Of a stretch of DNA of 64,000 bases, positions 62,952-64,000 are shown one piece after another. Position 1 is the first letter of the stretch. Each line of letters opens with the position of its first letter. The notes beneath the pieces were generated by a model that searched no databases, had not been told where the DNA came from, and saw only the letters and a program-made list of their open reading frames with translations. The position numbers and the translations under genes were made by a program. This stretch comes from Actinomycetota bacterium (GTDB taxonomy: Bacteria; Actinomycetota; Thermoleophilia; Solirubrobacterales; Solirubrobacteraceae), in NCBI GenBank assembly GCA_018268595.1, contig JAFDWH010000026.1, forward strand, positions 124,001 through 188,000, written 5' to 3'.

Positions 62952-64000
62952 TCGGCCCAGCGGAAGCCGGTCGCGGAGGGACGCGCCGCGAGCGGGCTGG
63001 CCGGCAGGCCGTCCGGCGGCTCGTTGAGGTTGTAGCCGCCGGGCGCGAGGTCGTTCGGCGTGCCGGGGTGGAACAGCGACGCGAGCAGCTGCGCCTGCCC
63101 GCGCCCCGGGCCGAGCTCGAACTGCCCGCCGCCGTAGGCGCCGATGCCGTGCTGGGCGCAGTAGTCGTAGCCGGCGCACAGGCGCTCCAGCCCGCCGAAG
63201 CGCGACGGCTTCACGTTCACCATCCGCGGCGCGAACGGCAGCGCCTCGATGTCGGCGATCGAGTGGATCGGCGCGTCCCACGTGATGCGGTCGCGATGGG
63301 GGCGCAGCGCCTCGTCGATGCCGTCCGCCGACAGGTCGGGATCCTCGAGCCACGCGTCTGGGAACGCCTCCGCGATGCGGCGGTAGAAGCCCGGCTCGGC
63401 GGGGTTGTCGACGACGGTCCCTCTGTAATGACCCTTGAAGTCGACCGAGTCGACGGCGCCGCTGGCGACGAGCGCCGCGATCGTCTGCTCGCTCCACGCG
63501 GGCGTCGGGTCGAGTTTGAAGCGCAGCGTCGGATAGCGCTCGATCAGCGCCAGCAGTGGCGCGACGTCGGCGACGCCGTCCTGCTCGGGCAGGCGGCGCG
63601 AGTTGACGAACGTCACCGGGCGCGGCTCGCGGCCGAGGACCGCGTGCAGCGGCTTGCCGGCCTGGCGCAACGCGAGGTCGAGCGCGGCGGAGTGGAAGGC
63701 CCAGCGGCGGTACAGGCGCGAGACCTCGCCGCGGACCGGCTCGACGGGGAACAGGTCGAGCGCGTCGATCCGCGCGCAGAAGTCACCGAGCGTGGTCTGC
63801 CCGGTGAGGTCGAGCACCGGCCCCGCCGCCTGCAGCGCGTCGTGGTCCTCCGCGTCGTAGACGACGTCCTCGCCGACGCCCTCCTCGCCGCCGCCGTGCA
63901 GGTGGATCACCGTCGTCTGCCGGCGGAAGCCGCTCGAGACGTCCATCACGAGCGGCTCGAGCGCGTACGACTCGACGACGAGCGGCAGGCCGGCGAGCAG
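62948..64000 (-). CDS. Enolase-superfamily enzyme, N-terminus cut by window edge
   Basis: 350 codons are seen; the frame is open to the right edge, so the capping domain start is missing. The TIM-barrel part shows LRFKLDPTPAW (catalytic Lys, second half of the KxK site), FPDAWLEDPDLS and ITWDAPIHSIADI (metal-ligand Asp/Glu), and VNVKPSRFGGLERL (opposite-face Lys), the arrangement of mandelate-racemase/muconate-lactonising-type enzymes. The reaction (racemisation, lactonisation or dehydration) cannot be read from this part; an o-succinylbenzoate-synthase-like role is one possibility. It is coupled to the DUF192 gene. Confidence 0.85.
   Translation of the reverse strand: MLAGLPLVVESYALEPLVMDVSSGFRRQTTVIHLHGGGEEGVGEDVVYDAEDHDALQAAGPVLDLTGQTTLGDFCARIDALDLFPVEPVRGEVSRLYRRWAFHSAALDLALRQAGKPLHAVLGREPRPVTFVNSRRLPEQDGVADVAPLLALIERYPTLRFKLDPTPAWSEQTIAALVASGAVDSVDFKGHYRGTVVDNPAEPGFYRRIAEAFPDAWLEDPDLSADGIDEALRPHRDRITWDAPIHSIADIEALPFAPRMVNVKPSRFGGLERLCAGYDYCAQHGIGAYGGGQFELGPGRGQAQLLASLFHPGTPNDLAPGGYNLNEPPDGLPASPLAARPSATGFRWAE

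Overview
The window reads as a single-organism chromosome segment of very high G+C (roughly 70-75 %, by eye) from a Gram-positive actinobacterial lineage. The markers are carD next to disA, a ClpC/FtsH/SigH housekeeping set, an RskA-type anti-sigma factor, SCP2-like and LppX-like proteins, and strongly GC3-biased codons. Gene content and order fit the deep-branching class Thermoleophilia (Conexibacter/Solirubrobacter type), but that placement is inference. Coding density is high, most genes sit in short overlapping operons, and the only RNA gene seen is a tRNA-Thr.

Layout. 0-3.4 kb (minus): MoxR ATPase with its VWA partner (cut by the window edge), a membrane protein and an EVE-domain protein. 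3.4-16.6 kb: exported C5-epimerase-like protein, lipoprotein, Ca2+/H+ antiporter, acyl-CoA dehydrogenase, enoyl-CoA hydratase, FN3-like secreted protein, a three-module cell-wall hydrolase, nucleoside phosphorylase and an SCP2-like protein. 16.8-22.2 kb: tilS-hpt-ftsH-folP-folB-folK. 22.2-27.7 kb: coaX, dus, greA and lysS, with a GST-like and an alpha/beta-hydrolase gene on the other strand. 28-40 kb: clpC, then radA-disA-carD-ispD-PHP-ispF-cysS-rlmB-sigH, covering c-di-AMP signalling, rRNA transcription control, isoprenoid precursors and translation. 40-46 kb: purU, CHAD protein, DedA-PAP2 fusion, an orphan MlaE permease and a membrane glycosyltransferase-like protein. 46-52.5 kb is the most accessory-looking part: two toxin-antitoxin modules flank a frameshifted LuxR/AAA regulator and a secreted protein, next to tRNA-Thr and an XRE regulator. 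53-58 kb: a PlsC-GpsA fusion, two ECF sigma factors with partners, and a zinc-finger rhomboid protease. 58-64 kb: a second secreted paralogue, a BtuF-like protein, pterin dehydratase, CNNM/CorC protein, 3-hydroxyacyl-CoA dehydrogenase, DUF192 protein and an enolase-superfamily enzyme cut by the right edge.

Recurring signals. (1) At least 27 genes on both strands carry a TANNNT hexamer 6-10 nt before the start codon with no Shine-Dalgarno, the architecture of leaderless transcripts. (2) Two fatty-acid oxidation genes 55 kb apart share a GACTGAC(C/G)AGTC palindrome just after their -10 boxes, which suggests a common TetR-type repressor. (3) One secreted gene (30681-31328) is written in AGG/ATA-rich codons foreign to its surroundings. 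(4) PlsC-GpsA and DedA-PAP2 are single-frame fusions that put two phospholipid-related activities on one chain.
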